Positions 55,161 through 64,000 of a DNA stretch of 64,000 nt are shown here, piece by piece. The stretch's first letter is position 1; the number at the start of each line of letters is the position of its first letter. The notes beneath the pieces are model-generated. The model had not been told where the DNA came from, ran no database searches, and worked only from the letters and a program-made list of their open reading frames with translations. The stretch spans positions 1,674,001 to 1,738,000 of the forward strand of contig JAHDVF020001564.1 of NCBI GenBank assembly GCA_022606425.2, in the 5' to 3' direction. This DNA comes from Lepidostoma basale (taxonomy: Eukaryota; Arthropoda; Insecta; Trichoptera; Lepidostomatidae). A program made the position numbers and the translations under genes.

Positions 55161-55559
55161 TTATTTATATAAAAATAAGGGTTTTATGATATTATTTTTA
55201 TTTACTTTTTTATTCTGAAATATGTGGAGATGTGAGACTTGGAACCCGTTCAAGTACCTAGGCCTTTTCTAAAGGAATAACTCGCCAGAAGCCTCCTCTA
55301 GGCAGTTGTGCCGACACATCTCCAGTACAAACTGTTAGATTTCACCCCCTCAAGCTAAAGAGGTCGCCATTACTTACGTGTAAAATATAGCCTTGTCTTT
55401 ACCCGACCAGAGACAATAACTTATTCACAGCCCTGTAGATTGAATTTCCACAATTTTTGATTATCTATCTGCAATAATATGGGAAAATACAAAGAGATTT
55501 AAACCGATGATTAATAGACACATTACTATACAATATCTCTATTGTATCATGGCTTATCA
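55161..55559. other. no recognised gene
   Basis: No element family assigned. Confidence 0.3.
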
Positions 55560-55690
55560 TGACTGCAGGTCATGTCCATCCTGTAGACTATCCACCATGG
55601 CTCGTTATGTGCTCCTGACAATGGTCATTCTCCAAGCTTCAGCTGTTGAGAGGTCAGTCAGCGCCCTGATTTGATTGGGCCAGCGGCAAC
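55560..55690 (-). mobile_element. LINE-F C-terminal fragment
   Basis: Minus strand RWPNQIRALTDLSTAEAWRMTI, stop, RAMVDSLQDG; parallels 20553-20765. Confidence 0.65.
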
Positions 55691-56340
55691 ATTCGGACGG
55701 CGTGACTGCAGTGGGTCAGTATTGCATTTGGACGGTCGTAACGTTGAAAGGGTGGAAACCTTTAAATACCTAGGCAGCATACTACTAGACCCAGATGTAG
55801 AGATAAAATGCAGAATTGAGGCAGCAAGAGCTACGTTTAATAAAATGAAATCACTCTTCTGCAATGATAACATAAACTTGAAACTCCACCAGAGAATGAT
55901 CAAATGCTATGTGTGATCTGTTTTATTGTATGGATGTGAAACGTGGACCTTGAAAGTCAACTCAATGAACTCCAAGCATTTGAAATGTGGCTCCATCGCC
56001 GAATGCTCAGAATTCCCTGAACATATATGGTTACCAATACCGAAGTCCTGAGGCGAGCTAGCGAGTTGACAGGGAGCTGTTATTAACTATCAGGGTTGGG
56101 AAGCTTTCACATCTGAGTCAATATACTGGGTGGGGAAAAGTACCACCTTCTTCAACTGATATTGGAGGGGAAAATTGAGGACGCCGAGGGCCCGGTAGGA
56201 GACAAATATCCTGACTGCGAAACATGAGGGAGTGGACCTGACCCTGTTGAGGAGCTGTACCGAGCGGCGTAGGACAGAGAGAGGTTCGTTGAGGTGATCG
56301 CCAACGTTGGAAAGACCCGACAGGGCACTTAAAGAAGAAG
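55691..56340 (+). mobile_element. RTE-C family copy
   Basis: VERVETFKYLGSILLDPDVEIKCRIEAARATFNKMKSLFCNDN, then CETWTLKVNS, MWLHRRMLRIP and shifted C-terminal codons; frame broken at 55914. Confidence 0.78.
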
Positions 56341-56810
56341 ATGAAGATGTCATGATAGTGTGGCGGTCTATCCTCACTGCCTATCCCTTCGGAAAACGGC
56401 GTGATGGTAATCTAGAAACACTAAACCTAAATTCTTTTAAAGATGTCAGATTTTTGTTCTGGAGGACTCCCGTAATAAATCTAAAGAAATGGGTACGTGT
56501 GGATTCATCCAAGTCCATGAGGAATGCGGTTGTATAAAGCCGCGAAGAGTTAACAAATTCCTTAGTAATTAATAATTGAATTCCTCGTACGGACTCAACG
56601 TTCGCAAACCGCGTTTGAGCCTGCTTCGAACCAATGAGATGTAGGTTCAGTATGCCCAGAATTTAAGGACTCTTGAAAACGGGAAAGTTAAGGGAATCCT
56701 CGATATCAGGGCGCAATATTTTTAACAAGTTAAAATAACGGAGCCAATGATGACGACAACATTTCGATAAGATACTTTTTTATTGTTTCTTAAATAATGA
56801 ATTTAAACAC
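56341..56810. mobile_element. LINE-A 3' stub and diverged LINE-C fragment
   Basis: 56350-56412 is a LINE-A end (plus). 56440-56700 on the minus strand matches the LINE-C RDG...GYFENS and ERV regions weakly. Confidence 0.45.
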
Positions 56811-57002
56811 CATATTAACAAATCAAAATAGATATCTCCGACGGCGACAGTACAGATTGTTTTACCGACCGGCAGTCAGAAACAACCTGTCTCTGGTGAC
56901 ACCGGTGGGAAGAGCAATTAGTCTGCGATATAATAAGACAAATACTCATGACTTTAAATCAGATCAGTCTATTTTCTCAATAGACACAACAAATTAAAAT
57001 TA
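56811..57002 (+). mobile_element. LINE-C fragment
   Basis: RYLRRRQYRLFYRPAVRNNLSLVTPVGRAISL, then tail-proximal text. Confidence 0.7.
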
Positions 57003-58280
57003 ACTACCTAACTAACCATTACACCGTCTCTCCGAAGAGGTAGGCAGAAATAATGGACTGCCACACTTTTCTTTCCTGACATATTTATCTCACTTCCTTA
57101 ACATTCATACATTGTGTCATGCACGCGCGTCGATTTCTCTGACTCCTCGCGTGGTCGACATTCAATATTTGAATTATTTGATCGTGTTACCTTTTCCTCG
57201 GTCTTTCTCTATTTCTAGTTCCATTTAAATCGTTAACATATATATTTTTACTATTCTTTTTTATTAAATGAGCGGAAAGTCAGTAAGCTGTCTCTTGTAT
57301 GCGGATGACGCTGTCCTACTTGCTGACAACGAGCATGAACTACAAGTCCTGGTGAATTGTATGTATGAGGTATGCATGCGAAATGATCTGATGATGAATG
57401 TTAATAAGTCCAAGAAAATGATTTTTGAAAAGGAAGAAACCATGACAGTCTGCAACATTAGCGTGAATGGTGAAAATTTGGAGCAAGTAGTTGAGTTTGT
57501 GTATTTAGGTAGTATGTTTACAAGAGATGGGAGAGTGGAGAGGGATATTGAAAGAAGGGTTGGGGCAGGCAACAAAGTGAATGGTACACTTAAAGTTGTC
57601 ATCGCAAACAAAAACCTATCCAAAAAAGCTAGAATGGCAGTGCACAATGGTGTTCTTCTACCGACCCTTATGTATGGAAGCGAATCATGGAATTGGCAAA
57701 GGAAGGATGAAAGTAGAATAAATGCAGTAGAAATGAGATCTCTTAGACGAATCTGTGGATATTCTGTGTATGATAGAGTGTCGAATGAAAATATAAGAAG
57801 TGAATGCGGTGCGAATGATGGTGTCATGAACAAAATAATGAAAGGATCATTAAGATGGTTTGGACATATGGAAAGAATGAATGAAGAAAGAATGGTAAAA
57901 AAATTAAATGTTAATGATGTAAATGGTACCAGAAATAGAGGAAGACCGAGGAAAACGTGGCACGATCAAATAAATCAAATATTGAATGTCGGCCATGTGA
58001 GGAGTCAGAGAAATCGACGCGCGTGCATGACACGATGTATGAATGTTGAGGAAGCGAGAGAAATATGTCAGGAAAGAAAGGTGTGGCAGTCCATTCTTTC
58101 TGCCTACCCCTTCGGGGAGACGGCGTGATGGTTAGTTAGTTAGTTTTCTTTATTCTTTCATTCTTTCCATGTGTCCAAACCATCTTAATGATCCTTTCAT
58201 TATTTTGTTCATAACACCATTATTCGCACCGCATTCACTTCTTATATTTTCATTCGACACTATCATACACAGAAGTACTT
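57003..58280 (-). mobile_element. older LINE-A copy, split by a younger LINE-A
   Basis: 57259-57003 carries the 3' end and tail on the minus strand. 58151-58280 carries the adjoining upstream part (SNENIRSECGA to FGHMERMNE). The parts join when the plus-strand copy and one TATTCTTT duplicate are removed. Confidence 0.75.
57260..58150 (+). mobile_element. LINE-A, best-preserved copy, with 8-bp target duplication
   Basis: One 286-codon frame (57268-58128) runs from SCLLYADDAVLLADNEHELQ (RT catalytic box) through YLGSMFTRDGRVERDIERR, LMYGSESWNWQRKDESRINAVE, LRWFGHMERMNEE and RGRPRKTWHDQI to ILSAYPFGETA. Stop TGA at 58126-58128, then TGGTTAGTTAG. TATTCTTT flanks it at 57252-57259 and 58151-58158. 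The RT N-terminus and any endonuclease are lost by 5' truncation. Confidence 0.88.
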
Positions 58281-59172
58281 TCACCAATATGAAAGACGAT
58301 ATCAACCTTGAAATAACTTAAGTATGAATCATGTGTCATAGTTTTTAACACTTTAATTATCTTAAAAACCACGATGAAACATGACCAGAAAAATAGACTC
58401 ATAAGTAGAAATCAAAATGTTGAGTCGAGTATTATGTTGTGGATAGAAACAGTGTGGCAATCCATTTTTACTGCCTGCCTTTTCGGCGAGACAGCGTGAT
58501 GGTAATATAGTTAGTTAGGAATTTTTTGTATTTGAAATTATATTCCTTTTTTGTACTCGTATCTTCATTCGTAATTTTATCATACAATGTTTTTAACGCA
58601 TTCTTCTAGGTGGTCTATTCTTTACGGTATCTGTTCTGCTTGATTTTGCGTTTGAATTGTTTTTGGATTTGGTATTACACATTATTCTGTTACTCTGCGA
58701 AAAGGTCGTATTTCGGTATCCATTTGACCTGATAATTATGAAACTAGACAAATATCCCAGTAAGAACATCTGAGGTACCTCAAGGGCCCGATTGGGGTCC
58801 CTTCCATGTTGATTTATGGCTTGGGGGAGCTCTGATCGGCCCAAATTCTGTCTCCTAATCACAATAAATCCTTTAAACTCAGTCCCAGATGCTGAAAATT
58901 CAGGTAGGACTATTGTCTGGATAAACATTAAAACAACTTCAAAGACAAAGGCATTGCCTTTTTCCTTCTATTCATGTATTCACCATTACACTAAATTGCG
59001 GATTCATAATTAAATTATATTTTAATTCTTCCAAATTGACTTTGTTTTTTGGATTCATATTTGAATAAATATAACTATGCTTAGTATTTTAAAGACACTA
59101 CGAGACACTCGTATATAAAATTTTTGACAGACATGTTTCGCTTGTGCTTTCACCCAACCTTTTCAAAGTACA
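58281..59172. other. no recognised host gene; LINE-A and PLE scraps
   Basis: 58430-58522 is a LINE-A 3' end (plus). A 111-codon minus-strand frame (58928-58593) is unidentified. 59040-59170 is PLE-F2-like on the minus strand with GAAACATGTC at 59138-59129 and a TTGAAAA box, a weak variant hammerhead-like motif. Confidence 0.35.
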
Positions 59173-60035
59173 AATTTAACTAACTAACCATCACGCCTTC
59201 TCCCCGAAGGGGTGGGCAGAAGGAGTGGACTGCCACACTTTTCTTTTATTTCATATTTTCCTAGCTTCCTCAACATTCATACATCGGTTCATGCGCGCGC
59301 GTCGGTTTCTCTGACTCCTCACATGGCCAACATGGCACAATAATTCAATATTTGATTTATTTTATCGAGCTACGATTTTCTCGGTCCTCCTCTATTTTTA
59401 GTTCCATTTAAATCTTTTCATGAGTCCATACCATCTTAAATATCATTTCATTATTTTGTTCGTAACACTATCATTTGCACCGTATTCAATTATTATATTT
59501 TCATTTGAAACTCCATCATACACAGATTTTCTAAACATTCGTCTAAGGCCTAGGTTCTCAAAGTGGGTGATAACGCCCCCTTGTGGGCGTTTGAGACTTT
59601 CAGGTGGGCAGTAGAAGACACAGAAAAAATAAAGAGCGTGGAAAGATAAAAAATGTAGTCTAAAAAGACAAAAATACACGCTAATCATTTCTTCCTTTTC
59701 TTCGTTCGGTATTCTACATTTGTCGTTTTCAGATACATAAAAGATTTAATAATATTTTAAAATTCAACTACATATGTGTTTCTAAATATTTGGAATAACT
59801 TTTATGGGAAGGGGGCGTTGTAAAGGGGACGTTTATTTTTCTTGTAAAGGGGACGGTGGTCCAGAAAAGATTGGAAACCTATGGTCTAAGGGATCTCATT
59901 TCAACTGCATTTATTATACATTCATCCTTTGTTTGTCAGTTCCATCATAAGGATTTCGCGAATAAGGAGTTTCGCTTCCGTAAATAAGGGTCGATACAAG
60001 AACACCCTCGTGAACTGCCATTTAAGCTAAAGATA
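59173..60035 (-). mobile_element. LINE-A copy interrupted by a hAT-type MITE
   Basis: 59173-59548 and 59892-60035 are consecutive parts of one minus-strand LINE-A copy (3' tail to the ESRINAVE/LMYGS region). The MITE interrupts it between them. Confidence 0.75.
59549..59883. mobile_element. hAT-type MITE with 8-bp target duplication
   Basis: 335 bp with tips CCTAGGTTCTCAAAG and CATAGGTTTCCAATC (complement of right end), flanked by GTCTAAGG at 59541-59548 and 59884-59891. Removing the element and one GTCTAAGG restores the LINE-A sequence. Eight-bp duplications and TAGGTT-type tips fit hAT. No transposase. Confidence 0.8.
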
Positions 60036-60534
60036 TTAAAATTTGAACCCACAAATAGTCTATAAAGTGTTGTAAAAATACGAAGTTTAATTATATTATA
60101 TTTTATAGTAGAATGGTTCTGCATGTTGGAAGTTAAAACATTTGTCCTATCTTCAACTTCTTTCTCTTTTGTCATTGAACTTATCGTCATAATTACGGTA
60201 CTGGGTGGCAGTAAGTAAAAAAAAAAATAGTTAAAAATAAACATACCTGTATTTATAATGGCTGCAACTGACAGAGTCCATCAACATGTAATGTTTGTGA
60301 TTATTATCAAAATCAAATAAATGAAATGAAATGAAAACCTTTTCATGAGGATGCGTTTTGAGTCTCTCTCTCTCTCTCTATCTCGTATAAATCTTGCTCG
60401 ATCTAAACTCTGAAGTATTCTCAATGCACTTGAGGTCTGGAGGAAGATTGTTTTAGGTAGGCAGGGCCGGATATCGCATATTTTCTGAAACAGAAAAACT
60501 TAAGTTAGAACTCATTCTATTTTATATTTGTATA
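60036..60534. other. no recognised gene
   Basis: AT-rich with a (CT)n run at 60363-60379; no motif assigned. Confidence 0.3.
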
Positions 60535-61005
60535 GTAAGGACCACCAGAGAATTATCAAATGCTATGTGTGTTTTTTTAGTGTATGGATGTGAAACGTGG
60601 ACCTTGAAAGTCAACTCAATGAACAGACTGGAAGCATTTGAAATGTGGTTCCATCGCCAAATGCTCAGACTTCCCTGGACAGACATGGTTACCAATACCG
60701 AAGTCCTGAAGCAATCTAGAGTTGACGGGGAACTGTTATCAACTATCAAGGTTCGGACGATTTCACATCTGGCTCATATACTGCGTGGGGAAAAATACCA
60801 CCTTCTCGAACTGATATTTGAAGGAAAAATTGAGGGACGCCGAGGGCCCTGTAGGAGACAAATGTCTTGGCTGCGAAACGTGAGGGAGTGGACCGGCATC
60901 CGATTGGTAGAGGAGCTGTTCCAACCGGCGCCAGACAGGGACAGTTTCCACGAGGTGATCGCCAACGTTGGGGGGACCCGACAGGTCGAAGAAGAAGAAG
61001 ATTGA
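60535..61005 (+). mobile_element. RTE-C, intact C-terminus
   Basis: A 146-codon frame (60565-61005): YGCETWTLKVNSMNRLEAFEMW, RQMLRLPWTDMVTNTEVLKQSRVDGELLSTI, HILRGEKYHLLELI, WLRNVREWTGI, VIANVGGTRQ, stop after a Glu run that is the translated GAAGAA tail. Reference copy for RTE-C. Confidence 0.85.
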
Positions 61006-61115
61006 ATTAAAATCCACTAATGTTTGTGTCTTTGACCGGTTTCGCCAGCTCGCTGCCGTCTTGTCCCAGTCGAAACTGGTCAAAGACACAAACATTAGTG
61101 AATTTTAACTAAATA
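61006..61115. repeat. inverted-repeat element with GAAACCGGTC
   Basis: Outer arms TTTGTGTCTTTGACC and complement form a perfect hairpin. The minus strand inner part has a GCAGCGAGCTGGC stem followed by GAAACCGGTC, but the core box is not recognisable. Confidence 0.5.
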
Positions 61116-61380
61116 TACATTTAATTTTTTTTTACAATTACACTCACTTTAATGAATTGACTGAACCTGTTCAACCCTTCCCTGCAAGACTAAAGCATAA
61201 AAGTGCAGTGTTAATTAGATCCCAAATTTTTGTTGAGACTCCTTTTTTATTTCGTAATAAACCTTGATTCTGTGGGGTCCTGTAATAAAGTTCATTCGAA
61301 TCAATCATTATTCCGGTATTAAAGATTTGAAAAAAGAACTTCGTAGATTTTAACGGAAACAATTTGAATTTAGGGAAATA

Positions 61381-61528
61381 TATTTTAGAGAACAACAACA
61401 ACACCATCACGCTGTTTCCTGGGAAGGGTAGGCAGATAAAATGGACAGCCACACTACTCTACTATTCTGACACACGTCTCTACCTTCCACCACATTCATA
61501 CACGTCGATTCTTCTGACTTCCAAAATT
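61381..61528 (-). mobile_element. LINE-A, GTT-tail subfamily 3' end
   Basis: (AAC)n at 61390-61401 is the tail reversed, then the C-terminal codons. It adjoins the SINE poly-T. Confidence 0.6.
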
Positions 61529-61529
61529 A

Positions 61530-61765
61530 TTTTTTTTGTGTACACACAGGTTGTTTGGACCCAATGACTGAATACAATTTTTATTTTTGAGCTATTCTAT
61601 TGATTCTCGTGACATGGGATAAGTAGCCAATCCATCTCCATTTTATTGTCACGTGAATTCTACACCAGACCAAAGACAGTGTAACAATCACACTGCCATC
61701 GCCGGGAATCGAACCCTGGACCTTCGGCATGGAAGACAAGCTCTTACCACTATGCCACGAAGGTC
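61530..61765 (-). mobile_element. tRNA-derived SINE, full copy
   Basis: Poly-A at left (as T); head at 61765 (GACCTTCGTGGCATAG) with box B GGTTCGATTCC (complement of 61709-61719 region). About 236 bp. Confidence 0.8.
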
Positions 61766-61877
61766 GTCCATGGTCCAATTAGATTAATTTGATCATCCCA
61801 AGTCAATACATCCTTCCGCTCTGCATTTCTTCCTGATTACAAAAATAATTTAGAGAAATAATGTTTTTTTTTTATTA

Positions 61878-62115
61878 ATTGATTCTCAATAGAGACGAAG
61901 ATGCAAACTGGAAACTGAATATGGTGATCGAGGTGTTTACAGGACTTATGACCTGTCATTGGTTTAGTTAAGCGCACGCTTTATGTACTACAACATTCCC
62001 CATTCCTCCTTTCTTATGACCACCATGTCTGCCAATTTTTTGGAAGTTGTATATATGTTAATATCTAACACCACAATTCACATGTCAGTCTCAATTTACG
62101 GACCAGCGCCATCTA
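61878..62115 (+). repeat. PLE-F2 C-terminal/3' block
   Basis: CTCAATAGAGACGAAGATGC, then GACTTATGACCTGTCATTGG, as in the other copies; open in no frame for its whole length. Confidence 0.6.
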
Positions 62116-62224
62116 TGAAGATTAGCTTTTTTTTGTTTTTTTTTATGCAAAAATTTGTATTTTAAATCTTCTAAGAACTAAGAAAAGAATACATACATTG
62201 TTCGGTTTCTCTAGAATCTCTGGC

Positions 62225-62340
62225 CACGACAGACTGGTCACTAGTCTGTTGATGACAGCGAAACTGGCGTAACCGGTCGCATTCTAAACAATGACGAATG
62301 TTTAAATTGTTATTAAAAAACGTCGCTTTATTTAATGATG
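62225..62340 (+). repeat. PLE-like repeat F5 with degraded hammerhead-like motif
   Basis: CTGTTGA, TGACAGC...CTGGC, GTAACCGGTC at 62244-62278, and a downstream AAAACGTCGCTTTATTTAA region shared with 38070-38110. Confidence 0.4.
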
Positions 62341-62344
62341 AAAA

Positions 62345-62572
62345 TGGGGTATGGAGTCGAGGCAGACCGAGAAAAACATGGCATGAACAAATTAATCAAA
62401 TTTTAAAGGTTGGTCATGTTAGAAGTCGGAGGAATCGACGTGCGTGTATGACTCGTTGTATGAATGTGAAGGAAGCTCGAGAGGTTTGCCAGGATAGAGT
62501 AGTGTGGCGGTTCATTCTCTCTGCCTACCCCTACGGGGAAACGGCGTGATGGTTTGTTTGTTTGTACAAGGT
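62345..62572 (+). mobile_element. LINE-A, GTTT-tail subfamily 3' end
   Basis: RGRPRKTWHEQINQILKVGHVRSRRNRRACMTRCMNVKEAREVCQ to ILSAYPYGETA, TGA, GGTTTGTTTGTTTG. Confidence 0.8.
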
Positions 62573-62889
62573 ATAACGACTATCCTTTTCTGTATCCATA
62601 ACTAGTTCTCATAGAAATGTTGGATAAATAACCCTCTTGAAACAAAAGGAAGCATTTTTTAAACTGTTATCCGGGAATATTTACAATCCAGGAACACTGA
62701 GAGAGTGACATCCCTTCTGGACACTGTCCACCTGGAAGACCACCTAAGAGATGAAGGAACAGTTGGATTTCATCATATCAAACATAATTCCTATGTCATA
62801 ATCTCTGCCTACCCATGCGGGGAAACGGCGTGATGGTTTGTTTGCTTGTTTGTTTGTCGCTTTATTAAATTATTATTTTTATTTTATAA
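62573..62889. other. LINE-D-like scrap and LINE-A tail stub
   Basis: 62690-62775 resembles a LINE-D 3' end (complement words of the GTCCAACTG type); 62800-62862 is a LINE-A end with GTTTG tail. Confidence 0.35.
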
Positions 62890-63245
62890 GGATTAATTGT
62901 ATATCAATAGAGACGAAGATGTAAATTGTTTTCTGGGAACAGAAGGTGGTGGCCGAGGCGCTTACAGGACTTATGACCTGTCATTGGTTGGGTTGGGCGA
63001 TCGCTTTATGTTTAACAACATTCCCCATTCCGCCTTATGGCTACCACGTCTGACAAATTTTTGGAACTTGTATATATGGTAGGTTTCCACGCCTATCTTT
63101 AGATTTTTAAGTTCACTCTACACTAGCGTCATCTATTAAGATTATTATTGATTATCCGCATTATATTATTATATATATCGATATTATGATTTATCCGCAA
63201 TGAGTGAAATGCAGTATTTGTCTACAAGAATTTGTATACATTCAA
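62890..63245 (+). repeat. PLE-F2 block with inverted GTATTTGTCTACAAG end
   Basis: YINRDEDVNCFLGTE frame at 62897, GACTTATGACCTGTCATTGG, and the 63200-63245 end that also terminates 11518-11705. Confidence 0.6.
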
Positions 63246-63769
63246 AACGTTTTTATTATTTTTAATTGCTTTTAACAATAAAGGTCCGATGGCGCCATAT
63301 AATAAATATTTCCGATTACATCTATCAGGTGTAATAATGTTAAACCAAATTCGATATTCATTAATAATAATATCATCAGCATTCCAGCGTGGATTTCGCG
63401 GACCGGTGATCAGTCACGGCTCACCCCTGACCCTCACTGGATCTTGGCGTGTCCAGCCGAGGTCAGGTATGATCGATGTCTTCATCTTGCAGGGATCGGA
63501 GGAATTTCGGCTGTCATTAACTTAGGTACGGGCTATTAATACAATTGACAGAATGTATTTATATTATGTCTTAACATGACGGTTGGTTCGTAAAGAACCG
63601 CCGACGAAATCAAATCAAATGTACTCTTGAGTATTCCTTGTTATAAGAACTCCGTGCAAAAAGAAAATATTAAATTTTTGAACGATTTGTGCAGCATACT
63701 CGTATTCACCTCAAAGGCGCTGAAAATTTTTGCGAATTTTTCAATTTTTTTTTGTATACAACATTTATA
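63246..63769. other. no recognised gene
   Basis: A 97-codon frame at 63232-63525 has no motif I know. 63380-63480 is GC-richer than its surroundings. Confidence 0.3.
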
Positions 63770-63875
63770 ACTCACTAACCATCACGCCGTCTCCCCGAAG
63801 GGGTAGGCAGAAATGGACTGCCACACGTTTTTTTCCTGACATTCATACATTCATATCATCTCATCATGTACATCA
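63770..63875 (-). mobile_element. LINE-A 3' stub
   Basis: AACTCACTAACCATCACGCC, then the last LINE-A codons; truncated near 63875. The remaining 125 bp are unassigned. Confidence 0.6.
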
Positions 63876-64000
63876 TCCGGTCACATATTGGACTGGTAAA
63901 TTACCATCACTTTGTTTCTTTACTGTTGTTTTTTTTCGTAATTTCTAATTTCTATCATGTTATGTTCTTTTCAATCCTATGCATGTAAATTCTAATTTAT

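Noticed and set aside
57264..57833. 189-codon minus-strand frame
   Set aside because: It is the antisense shadow of the LINE-A frame 57268-58128; the same holds for 49323-49991 minus and similar pairs.
58593..58928. 111-codon minus-strand gene (RRQNLGRSELPQAINQHGRDPNRALEVPQ)
   Set aside because: Partly protein-like, but no start context, no partner exon and no family I can name; left unassigned.

Overview
This window is insect-type nuclear DNA. It is AT-rich, with one intron-containing protein gene in about 64 kb and dense layers of decayed transposable elements. The host order is not resolved: one RTE-type retrotransposon family ending in AYVQQW is familiar from Lepidoptera, but beetles or other insects remain possible.

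The gene is a zinc metallocarboxypeptidase (M14A, digestive carboxypeptidase A type) on the + strand, in five exons between 736 and 8694. The complete catalytic domain is present. The signal peptide and activation prodomain must lie before position 1. The introns are full of element fragments, including LINEs on the opposite strand and a Penelope-like element.

From about 9 kb to the end I find no convincing host gene, and every longer coding-like stretch that I can identify belongs to a mobile element. The main families, with working names, are: LINE-A (no 3' UTR; GTTA, GTTT or GTT tails; more than 40 copies or pieces, best copy 57260-58150); LINE-C and LINE-C2 (jockey/CR1-type C-termini with GATTT or AAATA tails); RTE-B, RTE-C, LINE-D, LINE-E and LINE-F, which are 3' ends of other non-LTR elements; a tRNA-derived SINE; a non-autonomous retroposon (NA-A) that borrows the LINE-A 3' end; a solo LTR; a Tc1/mariner-like remnant; a hAT-type MITE; several palindromic MITEs; and Penelope-like elements (PLE-F1, PLE-F2 and relatives), one with a readable GIY-YIG endonuclease segment.

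The most interesting pattern is a recurring hammerhead-ribozyme-like motif in the Penelope-like and related repeats. It has a CTGANGA box, one extra base, a 4-6 bp stem-loop, GAAA, a short palindrome, and then the U-H cleavage position. At least six sequence families carry it with different stems but the same architecture. One MITE family changes both C3 and G8 to U and A, which keeps the C3-G8 pair of the hammerhead core. Insertion history can also be read directly: 8-bp target duplications around the hAT MITE and a LINE-A copy, a solo LTR with an apparent empty-site paralogue 4 kb away, and a LINE-A copy with the inverted-5'-segment structure expected from twin priming.
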